DNA of 64,000 bases, from NCBI RefSeq assembly GCF_000377785.1, contig NZ_KB898724.1, positions 186,001 through 250,000 of the forward strand, given 5' to 3'. Position numbers and translations under genes: made by a program. This stretch comes from Thioalkalivibrio sp. ALJ24. GTDB taxonomy: Bacteria; Pseudomonadota; Gammaproteobacteria; Ectothiorhodospirales; Ectothiorhodospiraceae. Shown here piece by piece: positions 1 to 9,347 of the stretch; the stretch's first letter is position 1; every line of letters starts with the position of its first letter. The notes under the pieces are model-generated. The model made no database searches and had not been told where the DNA came from. It worked only from the letters and a program-made list of their open reading frames with translations.

Positions 1-135
1 CTTCGCGCGGAACTGCTCGGTCACGGGCTGGATGATACCGTGCGGGAAATGGAGACCCGGATTGAAGAACTCGATTTCGACCATGCGCTGGCGGTCCTGG
101 ACCGGCTGCTGGAACACGCGGGAGAGTCACCATGA
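1..135 (+). CDS. C-terminal end of a probable hybrid histidine kinase (Hpt-like tail), partial
   Basis: Frame 1 is open from the window edge to a TGA at 133-135, giving 44 residues that end EHAGESP. The helical segment with LDFDHALAVLDRLLE resembles the last helix of histidine phosphotransfer (Hpt) domains found at the end of hybrid sensor kinases. The stop overlaps the ATG of the following response-regulator/cyclase gene (ATGA), so the two are probably translationally coupled and belong to one signalling pathway. The kinase assignment is inferred from this short tail and the neighbour; the body of the gene lies outside the window. Confidence 0.5.
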   Translation, partial: LRAELLGHGLDDTVREMETRIEELDFDHALAVLDRLLEHAGESP

Positions 136-1052
136 CCGGTGCGCATCGGGCCCGCATCCTGGTGGTGGATGACGAGCCGGCCAACATCGAACTGCTGGCC
201 GGGGTCTTCGAGGACCAGCACGAGGTGCTGTTCGCGACCAATGGCGAGAAGGCCATGGAACTGGCTGCCTCCGCCCGGCCGGACGTGATCCTGCTGGACG
301 TGATGATGCCCGGGACCGACGGTTTTCAGGTCTGCGAGTGGCTGAAATCCGAACGCGCGACTGCGAACATCCCGGTGATCTTCATCACCGGTGTCGGTGA
401 CAACGAGGGCGAGGCCCGGGGCCTGGAGCTGGGCGCCGTCGACTACGTGAACAAGCCGATCAACCCGCCGGTGGTGCGCCTGCGGGTCCAGCACCAGATC
501 GAACTGAAGCGGGCCCGTGACCAGCTGACCCGCATGGCGGTCACCGACGGGCTCACCGGTCTGGCCAACCGCCGCCAGTTCGAGGACACCCTGGAACGCG
601 AGAATGCGCGCCTGGCGCGCACCGGGGGCGAGCTCTCGGTGATCCTGATGGATATCGACTACTTCAAGCCCTTCAACGACAGCCTCGGGCACGTGCGCGG
701 CGATGACTGCCTGCGCGAGGTGGCCCGGGTGCTGGACGAGACCGTGTCGCGTTCCGCGGATCTCGCGGCCCGCTACGGTGGGGAGGAATTCGGCTGTATC
801 CTGCCGGACACCGCGCTGGGGAATGCCGCCGAGGTGGCTGAACGGGTGCGTCGGGCAATCACCGAGCTGGCGATTCCTCACCCCGCCTCCGCGGTGGCGG
901 ACCATGTGACCGCCAGCCTCGGGGTCGCCAGCCTGCTGTGCAAGCCGCGGCGCTCGGCGCTGCGGGTGGTCGCGCGGGCCGACGAGCAGCTCTACCGGGC
1001 CAAGGCCGAGGGCCGTAACCGGGTCTGCGCCGCCGACGGACCGGAGGAGTAA
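132..1052 (+). CDS. Response-regulator diguanylate cyclase (REC-GGDEF)
   Basis: A 306-residue cytoplasmic protein that probably makes cyclic di-GMP from two GTP when its receiver domain is phosphorylated. Residues about 8-125 form a REC domain with the acidic pair DDE near the start and phospho-acceptor Asp56 in LLDVMMP. Residues about 130-300 form a GGDEF domain with an intact active site GGEEF at 216-220. An RxxD inhibitory site (RSAD, 207-210) lies five residues before it, so product feedback inhibition is likely. The ATG overlaps the TGA of the preceding kinase tail, the usual arrangement for a cognate pair. The 3' end is overlapped antisense by the reading frame of the convergent unknown gene. 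The domain call is secure; the signal it answers is unknown. Confidence 0.93.
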   Translation: MTGAHRARILVVDDEPANIELLAGVFEDQHEVLFATNGEKAMELAASARPDVILLDVMMPGTDGFQVCEWLKSERATANIPVIFITGVGDNEGEARGLELGAVDYVNKPINPPVVRLRVQHQIELKRARDQLTRMAVTDGLTGLANRRQFEDTLERENARLARTGGELSVILMDIDYFKPFNDSLGHVRGDDCLREVARVLDETVSRSADLAARYGGEEFGCILPDTALGNAAEVAERVRRAITELAIPHPASAVADHVTASLGVASLLCKPRRSALRVVARADEQLYRAKAEGRNRVCAADGPEE

Positions 1053-1352
1053 GCGGGGCACAGGCGCGGGTGAACAGCGGGAGTTCGTGACGCCGGGCGT
1101 TGGCGGCGAGGAAGCGTCCGCGTCCGGGATGGTCGGCCTCCAGCGCGTCGAGATACTGCGAGGCCTCGCCCGCCACCGTCGACAGGAACACCTCCAGCTC
1201 GCGGGGGTCCACCCGTGGCGGCCCGTAAGCGGAACCGTCGTCGGCCGGATACCAGAACAGCCGCGGCTGCCAGTTGCAGCCCTGAATGCGCGGATCCTCG
1301 AACAGGGCCTGCACGCGTTGCAGCAGTTGCGGGTCGTGTGCGGCGCTCGCGC

Positions 1353-1356
<4 letters not shown>
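859..1356 (-). CDS. Unknown protein coupled to ispG; 3' end uncertain
   Basis: The frame starts [19 protein letters not shown] and its ATG overlaps the ispG stop (ATGA), which argues for a real, coupled gene. The first 100 or so residues look like a normal protein, with mixed hydrophobic and acidic residues such as [20 protein letters not shown]. After about residue 104 ([11 protein letters not shown] onward) the composition becomes Arg/Pro/Ala-rich, typical of a shadow frame. That portion lies antisense to the last 194 bp of the cyclase gene. Either the gene truly overlaps its convergent neighbour or the natural stop has been lost by mutation or a base error near 1060. I do not recognise the family. 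Confidence 0.55.
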
Positions 1357-2579
<1,223 letters not shown>

Positions 2580-2693
2580 GCTGATCTACTCGCGTGCTGG
2601 GTCGGGCCGGATCGGGTGCCGAGTCTAACGCAGTCGCGCGGGCCTGCCGAGCCGCCGCAGGCCGCGCGGGTGCTTGTGCGGCGGTGACGCCCG

Positions 2694-4052
2694 TTACAGG
2701 CCCAGCACGGCCACGGCCACGCCGAAATAGATCAGGATCCCGCCGATGTCGACCACCGAGGTGATCAGCGGCGCGCTGGCCACCGCCGGGTCCAGCCGCA
2801 GGGCGGTCAGGCCGAAAGGCAGGAGCATGCCGAACATCGCGCCGAACACCACGACCAGGAACATGCCCAGGGCGATGGCGTTGGCGACCTCCAGCGAGCC
2901 CAGCCAGTTTCCGGAGAGCCAGATGGCGGCCGCCAGGGTCACGCCCAGCGCGGTCGAGACCAGCAGTTCCTTGCCGCCCAGGCGCCAGGCGTCGCGCAAT
3001 CGGACATCATTGACCGCCAGCGAGCGCACCACCAGGGTCGCCGCCTGCGAGCCGGTGTTGCCGCCGGTGGCGATCACCATCGGCAGGAAGAAGACCAGCG
3101 CGACCACCGCCTCGATGGCCGCCTCGTAGCGGGCGATCGCCAGCCCGGCGAAGATGTTGACCGCCACCAGGATCAGCAGCCAGCCGATGCGCTTGCGGTA
3201 CAGCAGGCCCATGCTCGCGTCGCGCAGCGACAGCACCACGTCGCCCACCGCGGCCATGCGGTGGAAGTCCTCGGTGGTCTCCGCGCGCAGTACGTCCATC
3301 ACGTCGTCGACGGTGATGATACCCAGCATGTGGCCCTCGTCGTCGACCACCGGCAGCACGTTGAGGTCGTAGTGGCTGATGCGGTGGGCCGCCTCCTCGC
3401 GGTCCTCCTCGGCGGTGATGCTGGCGACGTCGGTGTGCATCAGGTCGCCGACGCGCGCGGAGGCGCGCGCCAGCAGCAGGTCCTTCAGCCGCACCCAGGC
3501 CAGCAGTTCGCCGGCGGCGGTGGTCACGAACACCGTGTTCACGGTCTCCGCCACCTCGTGGTGGGCGCGCAGATGTTCCATGGCCTCGCTCACCGTCCAT
3601 TCGGGCTGCACGGTGACGTACTCCGGGGTCATCACGCGCCCGGCGCTTTCTTCCGGATAGGCCAGCAGCGAGCCCACCGCCTCCTGGCTCTCCGCCGGGA
3701 GGGTCTCCATCAGGGAGTCGGCATGCTCGTCGCCCAGGCTGTCGATCACCGCCACGGCGTCGTCCAGCGAGAGGGCGGCGACCAGGTCCGCGGCCTGCTG
3801 CTCGTCCAGCGCGGCCAGCACCCGGGACTGATGATCGGGCTCCAGGTGCGCGTACACCGGCGCGGCGCAGGCCGGCTCCAGACGCTGGAAGAAGGCGACC
3901 GCCTGATCCTCGGGCAGGGTCTCCAGCGCGTCCGACAGGTCGGGCGCCGCATGCGCGTTGCAGATCGCGTTCAGCGGGCCGTCGGAGCCCTGCTCCAGGG
4001 CGGTGCGCAGGGTGTCGGGGAGGTTGTCGATGTCGTGATCGGTCGGACTCAT
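2694..4052 (-). CDS. mgtE: MgtE-family magnesium transporter, downstream paralogue
   Basis: A 452-residue inner-membrane Mg2+ channel/transporter. Residues about 30-135 form the acidic MgtE N domain. Two CBS domains follow (about 140-260; GRVMTPEYVTVQ, then GDLMHTDVASI and ITVDDVMDVL). About five membrane helices then carry GGNTGSQA and a pore-lining Asp in SVVDIGGILIYF. The open frame extends upstream into the neighbouring gene, but the ATG at 4052 is preceded by GAGGGG and begins only 12 bp after the stop of the first mgtE, so that start is preferred. The two genes are tandem duplicates in one operon; whether they form mixed dimers is unknown. Confidence 0.93.
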   Translation of the reverse strand: MSPTDHDIDNLPDTLRTALEQGSDGPLNAICNAHAAPDLSDALETLPEDQAVAFFQRLEPACAAPVYAHLEPDHQSRVLAALDEQQAADLVAALSLDDAVAVIDSLGDEHADSLMETLPAESQEAVGSLLAYPEESAGRVMTPEYVTVQPEWTVSEAMEHLRAHHEVAETVNTVFVTTAAGELLAWVRLKDLLLARASARVGDLMHTDVASITAEEDREEAAHRISHYDLNVLPVVDDEGHMLGIITVDDVMDVLRAETTEDFHRMAAVGDVVLSLRDASMGLLYRKRIGWLLILVAVNIFAGLAIARYEAAIEAVVALVFFLPMVIATGGNTGSQAATLVVRSLAVNDVRLRDAWRLGGKELLVSTALGVTLAAAIWLSGNWLGSLEVANAIALGMFLVVVFGAMFGMLLPFGLTALRLDPAVASAPLITSVVDIGGILIYFGVAVAVLGL

Positions 4053-4063
4053 GCGGATTCCCC

Positions 4064-5425
4064 TCAGGCCGGCGTGGCAAGGCCGAGCATGGCCACGGCC
4101 AGCGAGAAATAGATGGCGATGCCGCCAAGGTCGGCGATGGCGGTGACCAGCGGTACGCTGGCGGTCGCGGGGTCGAGCTTGAGGCTGCGCAGGATCACCG
4201 GCAGCAGCATGCCGACCATGCTGGCGAAGGCCACGATCAGGGTCATGGCGACCGCCACCAGCACCGCGATCTCCATGCCGCCGCGCCAAAGGCCCAGCAG
4301 CGATACCGCGATCCCCATGCTGACGCCGATGCCGGTGGCCACGCCCAGTTCCTTGGCCCACAGGCGCAGCCAGTCGCGCGTGGTGACCTCGCCGATGGCC
4401 ATCGCGCGCACCATCAGGGTGGAGCTCTGCGCCCCGGCGTTACCGCCGGAGTCGATGATCAGCGGCAGGAAGAACACCAGCACCGCCACCGCCTCGATGG
4501 CCTCCTCGTACTGCGAGATCATCAGCGCGCCGAGGGTGTTGAACGCCACCAGGCCCAGCAGCCAGCCGATCCGCTTGCGATACAGCAGGAACGGGCTGGC
4601 CTGACGCGGGCTCAGCGGGAGGTTGCCCACCGAACCCAGCTTGTGGAAATCCTCGGTGGACTCGGCCTCGATCACGTCCATGACGTCGTCCACCGTGACC
4701 ACGCCCAGCAGCTCACCGTTGTCGCCCACCACCGGCAGGCTTTCGATGTCGTAGTGCTGGATGCGCCGTGCGGCCTCGACGCGGTCGGCGTCCACCTGCA
4801 CCGTAAAGGGCGACTCGTCGTCGATCAGGCTGCGCACCGGGCTGTCGGGCTCGGCGCGCAGGAACCGGCGGATGGGGATGGCGGCCAGCAGGGTGCGGTC
4901 GTCGTCGACCACGAAGATCACGTTGCTGGAGTGCTCGTCGCCGGTACGACGGATGTGAGCCAGCGCGCGCTTGAGCGTCCAGTCCGGGTCCACCGCGACC
5001 ACCGACGGCGACATCACCCGCCCGACCGAGGCCTCGGGGTAGTTGAGCTGCTTCAGGGCACGGCGGATGGCGCGGAACGGCAGCAGGCGCAGGTACTCGC
5101 GCAGGCGTTCGGCGTCCAGGGTCTGCAGCAGCGCGGTGAGGTCGTCGGTCTCCATCTCGGAGAGCAGAAAGCGCGCGTCCTCGCGCGACGACGCGCCCAG
5201 CAGCTGCTGCTGGAAGGGGATGTCGAGATAGGCGAAGACATCGGCCTTGCGTCCGGGGTGCAGCCGGTTGAAGACCGGGGCGATCTCCTCGGCGGGGAGT
5301 TCCATCAGAGCATGCGCGATGTCCTGCACGCGCATGTAGTCCAGCAGCTCGTCGAGGCCGGCGCGGTCGTCCAGCCGGACCAGTTCGCGCAGCTCGATGA
5401 TGGACTGTTCGAGGTTGTGTTCCAT
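4064..5425 (-). CDS. mgtE: MgtE-family magnesium transporter, upstream paralogue
   Basis: A 453-residue homologue of the next gene, with the same N domain, paired CBS domains (GRVMSPSVVAVD; VTVDDVMDVIEAE) and C-terminal membrane channel. The filter-region motif reads GGNAGAQSS where the paralogue has GGNTGSQA, and the Asp of IADLGGIAIYF is kept. The CBS pair would sense cytoplasmic Mg2+ and gate the pore, as established for MgtE. A ribosome site (GGAGCAGG) precedes the ATG. A leader of about 235 nt separates the start from the best promoter, leaving room for post-initiation control. Confidence 0.94.
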   Translation of the reverse strand: MEHNLEQSIIELRELVRLDDRAGLDELLDYMRVQDIAHALMELPAEEIAPVFNRLHPGRKADVFAYLDIPFQQQLLGASSREDARFLLSEMETDDLTALLQTLDAERLREYLRLLPFRAIRRALKQLNYPEASVGRVMSPSVVAVDPDWTLKRALAHIRRTGDEHSSNVIFVVDDDRTLLAAIPIRRFLRAEPDSPVRSLIDDESPFTVQVDADRVEAARRIQHYDIESLPVVGDNGELLGVVTVDDVMDVIEAESTEDFHKLGSVGNLPLSPRQASPFLLYRKRIGWLLGLVAFNTLGALMISQYEEAIEAVAVLVFFLPLIIDSGGNAGAQSSTLMVRAMAIGEVTTRDWLRLWAKELGVATGIGVSMGIAVSLLGLWRGGMEIAVLVAVAMTLIVAFASMVGMLLPVILRSLKLDPATASVPLVTAIADLGGIAIYFSLAVAMLGLATPA

Positions 5426-5592
5426 GTCCTGCTCCCGGCGGTCGATGGCGGTTCACCGGCCCGCGGCGCGGTGACGACGAGGGACCGTCGTATTCGGATT
5501 TCCAGGACGGGGCAGATCGCAGGATCCGGCCGCCTCCCGGCGCTCTGGTGTCATGAGGCCCGGCGGCAGCGGCGGAAAAGGGTGCGCAGTGC

Positions 5593-5640
5593 TTACGGCC
5601 GGGCGACGATAGATCGACAGCGTGTTCGGCGTTTCATCAT
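5593..5640 (-). CDS. Candidate leader peptide upstream of the mgtE pair (15 aa)
   Basis: Within the mgtE leader, ATGATG at 5640 is preceded by AAGGG at good spacing and opens a 15-codon frame, MMKRRTRCRSIVARP, ending in TAA. Six of 15 residues are Arg or Lys. Short leader peptides control Mg2+ transporter genes in enterobacteria (mgtL, mgtP, corL), so position and size are suggestive. The sequence is unlike those peptides, and a frame this short with a fair ribosome site can arise by chance. Confidence 0.3.
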   Translation of the reverse strand: MMKRRTRCRSIVARP

Positions 5641-5665
5641 GCGATCCCTTGTGGAAAGTCCCTTT

Positions 5666-5693
5666 ATTCTAACGGATCCTCAGTGTCACTCAA
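5666..5693 (-). promoter_or_regulatory. Candidate sigma70 promoter for the mgtE operon
   Basis: On the minus strand TTGAGT (5693-5688) and TAGAAT (5671-5666) are 16 bp apart, close to the sigma70 consensus and unusually AT-rich for this sequence. Transcription would begin near 5659, giving a leader of about 235 nt before mgtE. Confidence 0.5.
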
Positions 5694-5761
5694 GTGCTTG
5701 CGTGCGATGCTTGCACCGGTTTGAGCACTCGCGCGAACCTTCCGGCCTGCGCCCGGTCGCT

Positions 5762-6031
5762 AGGGAAACACTGATCAATGTACACGCTCGCGCTCGAGTC
5801 GCTTTTGTGTGCGAACAAGGCGCGGCGACCGCCGTGCAGTCATTCTGCACAAGGGAACCGCAACGCCGTGCGCGCGCAAAGGCGGCCGAGCCCCTTCGGG
5901 GTTGGCACGCCAGGTTCCCCGATCCTGCGTTGCGGCCCTTGCCGGTAGAACCACTACCGGCTGCGCACCGCGCCTTGGCTCGGAAAACTTGGCGTGCCAA
6001 CGCGAGCGTGTACATTGATCAGTGTTTCCCT
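5762..6031. repeat. 270-bp element with perfect 31-bp inverted ends (MITE-like or large cruciform)
   Basis: Positions 5762-5792 are the exact reverse complement of 6001-6031, a perfect 31-bp inverted repeat beginning agggaaacactgatcaatg. The 208-bp interior has further nested complementarity: 5850-5866 with 5927-5941, 5902-5916 with 5986-6000 (one mismatch), and a tight hairpin at 5941-5961. No convincing coding frame lies inside and no clear target duplication flanks it. It looks like a non-autonomous miniature inverted-repeat element or a large structured RNA/DNA hairpin. It ends 26 bp before the start chosen for the ABC ATPase, so it forms that operon's upstream region. I cannot assign it to a known insertion-sequence family. 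Confidence 0.8.
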
Positions 6032-6057
6032 GGTCCAAGCCCGTCATGGAGCCGTAC

Positions 6058-6795
6058 ATGTCCTCGTCGTCGCCCGCCGCCGTCGCCCCGTCGCAGGATC
6101 CCGTGCTGGACGTGGCCGCACTGACGTTCGCCTATCCCGGCGCGCCGGAGACGGCGGTGCTGCGCGGGGTGAATCTGACGCTGGCGCCGGGGGAGCGGGT
6201 GGCGATAGTCGGCGAGAGCGGTTCCGGCAAGTCCACCCTGCTGCACCTGGCCGCGGGGCTGGAGCGCCCGGGCGGGGGCGAGGTGCGGCTGGCCGGGACC
6301 TCGCTGGGTGGCCTGGACGAGGCCGGCCGCACGCGTTTGCGCCGGCGGGTCGCCGGCATCGTGTTCCAGTCGTTCCATCTGATCCCGACCCTGGATGCGC
6401 GCGAGAATGTGATGCTGGCCCTTGAGCTGGCCGGGCTCCCCGATGACGTTGCGGGCCGCCGGGCGCGGGTGGCGGAGCGTCGCCGGCGTGCGGACGCCGC
6501 GCTGGCGGCGGTGGGTCTGGAAGGGCTGGGCGGACGCCTGCCCGAAGCCCTCAGCGGCGGGGAACAGCAGCGCGTGGCGATTGCCCGCGCGCTGGTGCAC
6601 CAGCCGGCCCTGATCCTGGCCGACGAACCCACCGGCAATCTCGATTCGGTCACCGGCGAGTCGGTCTTCTCGCTGCTGCTGGAGCAGGTGGCCACGCATG
6701 ACAGCGCCCTGCTGCTGGTGACCCACAGCGCGGAACTGGCCGGCCGCCTCGACCGCATCCACACCATGCACGACGGTCTTCTGCGGGAGGGCTGA
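6058..6795 (+). CDS. ABC transporter ATP-binding protein (LolD/YbbA/MacB-type)
   Basis: A 245-residue ATPase that powers the FtsX-type permease encoded next. Walker A is GESGSGKST (52-60), the signature LSGGEQQR starts near 165, and Walker B is LILADEP with Asp189/Glu190 followed by TGNLD. These features, including GNLD, are typical of the LolD/MacB/FtsE group, which acts on envelope substrates. The frame is open back to 6022, inside the inverted repeat, but only the ATG at 6058 has a ribosome site (GGAG, six bases away); 6046 is an alternative. The permease ATG follows after 5 bp. Confidence 0.93.
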   Translation: MSSSSPAAVAPSQDPVLDVAALTFAYPGAPETAVLRGVNLTLAPGERVAIVGESGSGKSTLLHLAAGLERPGGGEVRLAGTSLGGLDEAGRTRLRRRVAGIVFQSFHLIPTLDARENVMLALELAGLPDDVAGRRARVAERRRRADAALAAVGLEGLGGRLPEALSGGEQQRVAIARALVHQPALILADEPTGNLDSVTGESVFSLLLEQVATHDSALLLVTHSAELAGRLDRIHTMHDGLLREG

Positions 6796-6800
6796 CGGCC

Positions 6801-9347
6801 ATGGGGCTGATCTGGCGGGCGTGGATGCGCGACTGGCGCCGCCGGCCCCTGCAGCGGGTGCTGACCCTGCTGGGGGTGGTGATCGCGGTGGCCGTGGTGC
6901 TGGCGGTGGATCTGGCCAATCAGTCCGCGCAGCGCGCCTTCGACCGTTCCATGGAGACCGTGGCCGGCACCGCCACCCACCAGGTGCTGGGGCCGCCGGA
7001 GGGCTTTGCCGAGGCCCTGTATGCGGAGCTGCGCAGCGCCGGCCAGCGGGAGACCGCACCGGTGGTGGAGGGCGCCGCGCGGCTGGAAGACGGCCGCAGT
7101 ATCTACCTGCTGGGCGTGGATCCGTTCGCCGAGGGGCCGTTCCGCGGCGCCGCCTCGGACATCGGCGCGGCGCCGGTGCAGCGGCTCCTGACCGAACCCG
7201 GGACGGTGCTCCCGCCACGCCAGTGGTTCGCGGAGCAGGATGCGGCGGATGGCGACCGGATCGAACTGCAGGCGGCCGGTGGCCGCCACGCGGTGCGGGT
7301 ACTCGAGGCCGACGGGGCCGGCGAGGACGACGGGCGGGTGTGGGTCACCGATATCGCCACCGCCCAGGTCCTGCTGGGCCGCGACGGGCGCCTCGACCGC
7401 ATCGACCTGCGGCTGGAGGATGCCGAGGCGCAGCGGGCGATGGAACGCGCGCTGGAACAGGCCGCCGGGACCGCGGGGGTGAACCCCGAGGAGCTGGAGA
7501 TCGTCGAGTCCGGGGCGCGCGATCAGGCCTCGCGCGAGCTGGCACGGGCGTTTCGCATCAACCTGACGGCGATGAGCCTGCTGGCGCTGCTGATCGCGGC
7601 GTTTCTGGTCTACAACACCCAGACCTTCGCGGTGCTGCGCCGGCGCGAGCTGCTGTCCAGCCTGCGCCTGCTGGGGGCGGGGCGCGGTCGGGTCGTCGCC
7701 GTGGTCCTGCTGGAGGCGGCGCTGGTCGGACTGATCGGGACTCTGCTGGGGGCGCTGGCGGGGATCGCGCTGGCACAGGCACTGGTCGCACAGGTGGCGC
7801 AGACCGTCACCGACCATTTCTTTGCCGCGGCGGTCACGCAGGTCACGCCCCGGCCGCTGGCCCTGCTGGCGGTGCTGCCAGTTGGGGTGGGCGTGGCGCT
7901 GCTGGCTGCGCTGGCCCCGGCGCTGGAGGCGGCCCGCCACGCGGGGCCGTCGGGGCAGGGAGCCGGGGCCGGCGAGGCGCGGGCACGGCGGCGGGCGAAC
8001 CGTCTGGCCGTGACGTCCCTGGGCCTGCTGGTCGCCGGTGCCGGGGTACTGGTCACCGGCGTGGCCGGGCTGCCGGGGGCCTTCTTCGGCCTGTTCCTGC
8101 TGATCGCCGGTTTCGTGCTGCTGCTGCCCCGGGTCCTGGGCTGGACGCTGCGCGGACTGGCCGCCCTCAGCGCCGGTCGCAGCCTGCCGCGGATCGGGCT
8201 GCGCAGCCTCGAACGCAGCCTGTCGCGCAGCGGCCCGGCCGCTTCGGCCCTGACCCTGGCGCTGGCCGCGACCATCGCGGTCTCGGTGATGGTGGGCAGC
8301 TTTCGCGGCAGCGTGGAGCAGTGGCTGGGACAGGCCCTGACCTCGGATCTCTACGTCACTCCGGTCGCCCCGGCCGCGGCTCGGGATGCGGCGCGGCTGC
8401 CGCAGGACTGGGCCGGGCCGCTGTTGAGCGAGTCCGGGGCCGACTCGCTGAGTACCGGTACCACGGTGGAGACCGGCAGCGACGCGGGCCGGGTCGAGCT
8501 GTTCGTGGTGCGGCCGCACCCCGACTGGCTGGAGCACCTGCCGCTGCTGGAGGTGGATGGTCCCCGGGACGGGCTGGCGGACCGTATGGCCGCCGGCGAC
8601 GCCGTGCTGGTGACCGAACCCTTCGCCGCCCACCACGACCTGCAGGCCGGTGACGATCTCGAGCTGGCGGTGCCGGGCGGGCGTCGTACGTTCACGGTGG
8701 CCGGGGTCTACCGCGACTACGCGACCCCGCAGGGGCGCGTGATGATCCCCCACGGCGCCTATGCCCGGGACGGGCCGGCGCCGGAGGGCGTGGGTTCGTT
8801 CGGGCTGGTGCTGCCGCCGGATGTCGATCCGGAGGCCGCGGTCGAGCGCCTGGAGGCGTGGCTGGCGCAGCGCGATCCGGCGGCGATCGTGACCCGACCG
8901 GCGGAGCTGGAACAGGAATCCATGGCGATCTTCGACCGCACCTTCGCGGTCACCCACCTGCTGCGGATCATCACCCTGGTGGTCGCCTTCATCGCCATCC
9001 TCGGCGCCCTGATGGCCCTGCAGATGGAGCGTGCCCGCGAGTTCGCGACGCTGCGCAGCCTGGGGCTGGAGCCGCGGGGCGTGCACGGGCTGGTGCTGCT
9101 GCAGGGCGGGGTGCTCGGGTTGTTCGCGGTGCTGGCGGCGATCCCCGCGGGCCTGGGCATGGGCTGGATCCTGATCGAGGTGATCAACCGTCAGGCCTTC
9201 GGCTGGGGCATGGACCTGCGCTGGCCCGGGCGTGAGGTCGCGGGCACCGTGGCCGTCGGGCTGGTGGCCGCGCTGCTGGCCTCGTTGTGGCCGGCCTGGC
9301 GCATGGCCCGGATGCGTCTGCTGCCGGCGTTGCGGGAGGTGACCTGA
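6801..9347 (+). CDS. FtsX/YbbP-like ABC transporter permease
   Basis: An 848-residue inner-membrane protein with duplicated FtsX domains. One membrane helix lies near residues 20-42, followed by a large periplasmic region. A first FtsX helix set occupies about 250-380 (LTAMSLLALLIAAFLVYNTQTF). A central pair of helices around 400-450, a second periplasmic region, and a C-terminal FtsX set (about 715-840; LLRIITLVVAFIAILGALMALQ) complete it. This 8-10-helix layout matches the E. coli YbbP/LolCE-like permeases linked to a LolD-type ATPase. Such systems usually move lipids or lipoproteins or do mechanical work rather than import solutes. Its stop overlaps the next start (TGATG), and that next gene encodes an AttH-like lipoprotein, its probable partner. 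Confidence 0.9.
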   Translation: MGLIWRAWMRDWRRRPLQRVLTLLGVVIAVAVVLAVDLANQSAQRAFDRSMETVAGTATHQVLGPPEGFAEALYAELRSAGQRETAPVVEGAARLEDGRSIYLLGVDPFAEGPFRGAASDIGAAPVQRLLTEPGTVLPPRQWFAEQDAADGDRIELQAAGGRHAVRVLEADGAGEDDGRVWVTDIATAQVLLGRDGRLDRIDLRLEDAEAQRAMERALEQAAGTAGVNPEELEIVESGARDQASRELARAFRINLTAMSLLALLIAAFLVYNTQTFAVLRRRELLSSLRLLGAGRGRVVAVVLLEAALVGLIGTLLGALAGIALAQALVAQVAQTVTDHFFAAAVTQVTPRPLALLAVLPVGVGVALLAALAPALEAARHAGPSGQGAGAGEARARRRANRLAVTSLGLLVAGAGVLVTGVAGLPGAFFGLFLLIAGFVLLLPRVLGWTLRGLAALSAGRSLPRIGLRSLERSLSRSGPAASALTLALAATIAVSVMVGSFRGSVEQWLGQALTSDLYVTPVAPAAARDAARLPQDWAGPLLSESGADSLSTGTTVETGSDAGRVELFVVRPHPDWLEHLPLLEVDGPRDGLADRMAAGDAVLVTEPFAAHHDLQAGDDLELAVPGGRRTFTVAGVYRDYATPQGRVMIPHGAYARDGPAPEGVGSFGLVLPPDVDPEAAVERLEAWLAQRDPAAIVTRPAELEQESMAIFDRTFAVTHLLRIITLVVAFIAILGALMALQMERAREFATLRSLGLEPRGVHGLVLLQGGVLGLFAVLAAIPAGLGMGWILIEVINRQAFGWGMDLRWPGREVAGTVAVGLVAALLASLWPAWRMARMRLLPALREVT

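Noticed and set aside
5426-5659. An M-box or other known riboswitch in the mgtE leader
   Set aside because: I could not match the M-box core segments in order; only GC-rich stems are visible.
5753-6040. Target-site duplication (ggtc) flanking the inverted-repeat element
   Set aside because: The four-base match is not adjacent to both ends symmetrically and is expected by chance.
6022-6057. An earlier start for the ABC ATPase at 6022 inside the inverted repeat
   Set aside because: It lacks a ribosome site and would read codons from the repeat arm; GGAG before 6058 is better.
6132-9086. A 984-codon open frame antisense to the ABC genes
   Set aside because: It lies opposite well-supported ATPase and permease genes and has the Arg/Gln/Pro/His-rich composition of GC-driven shadow frames.
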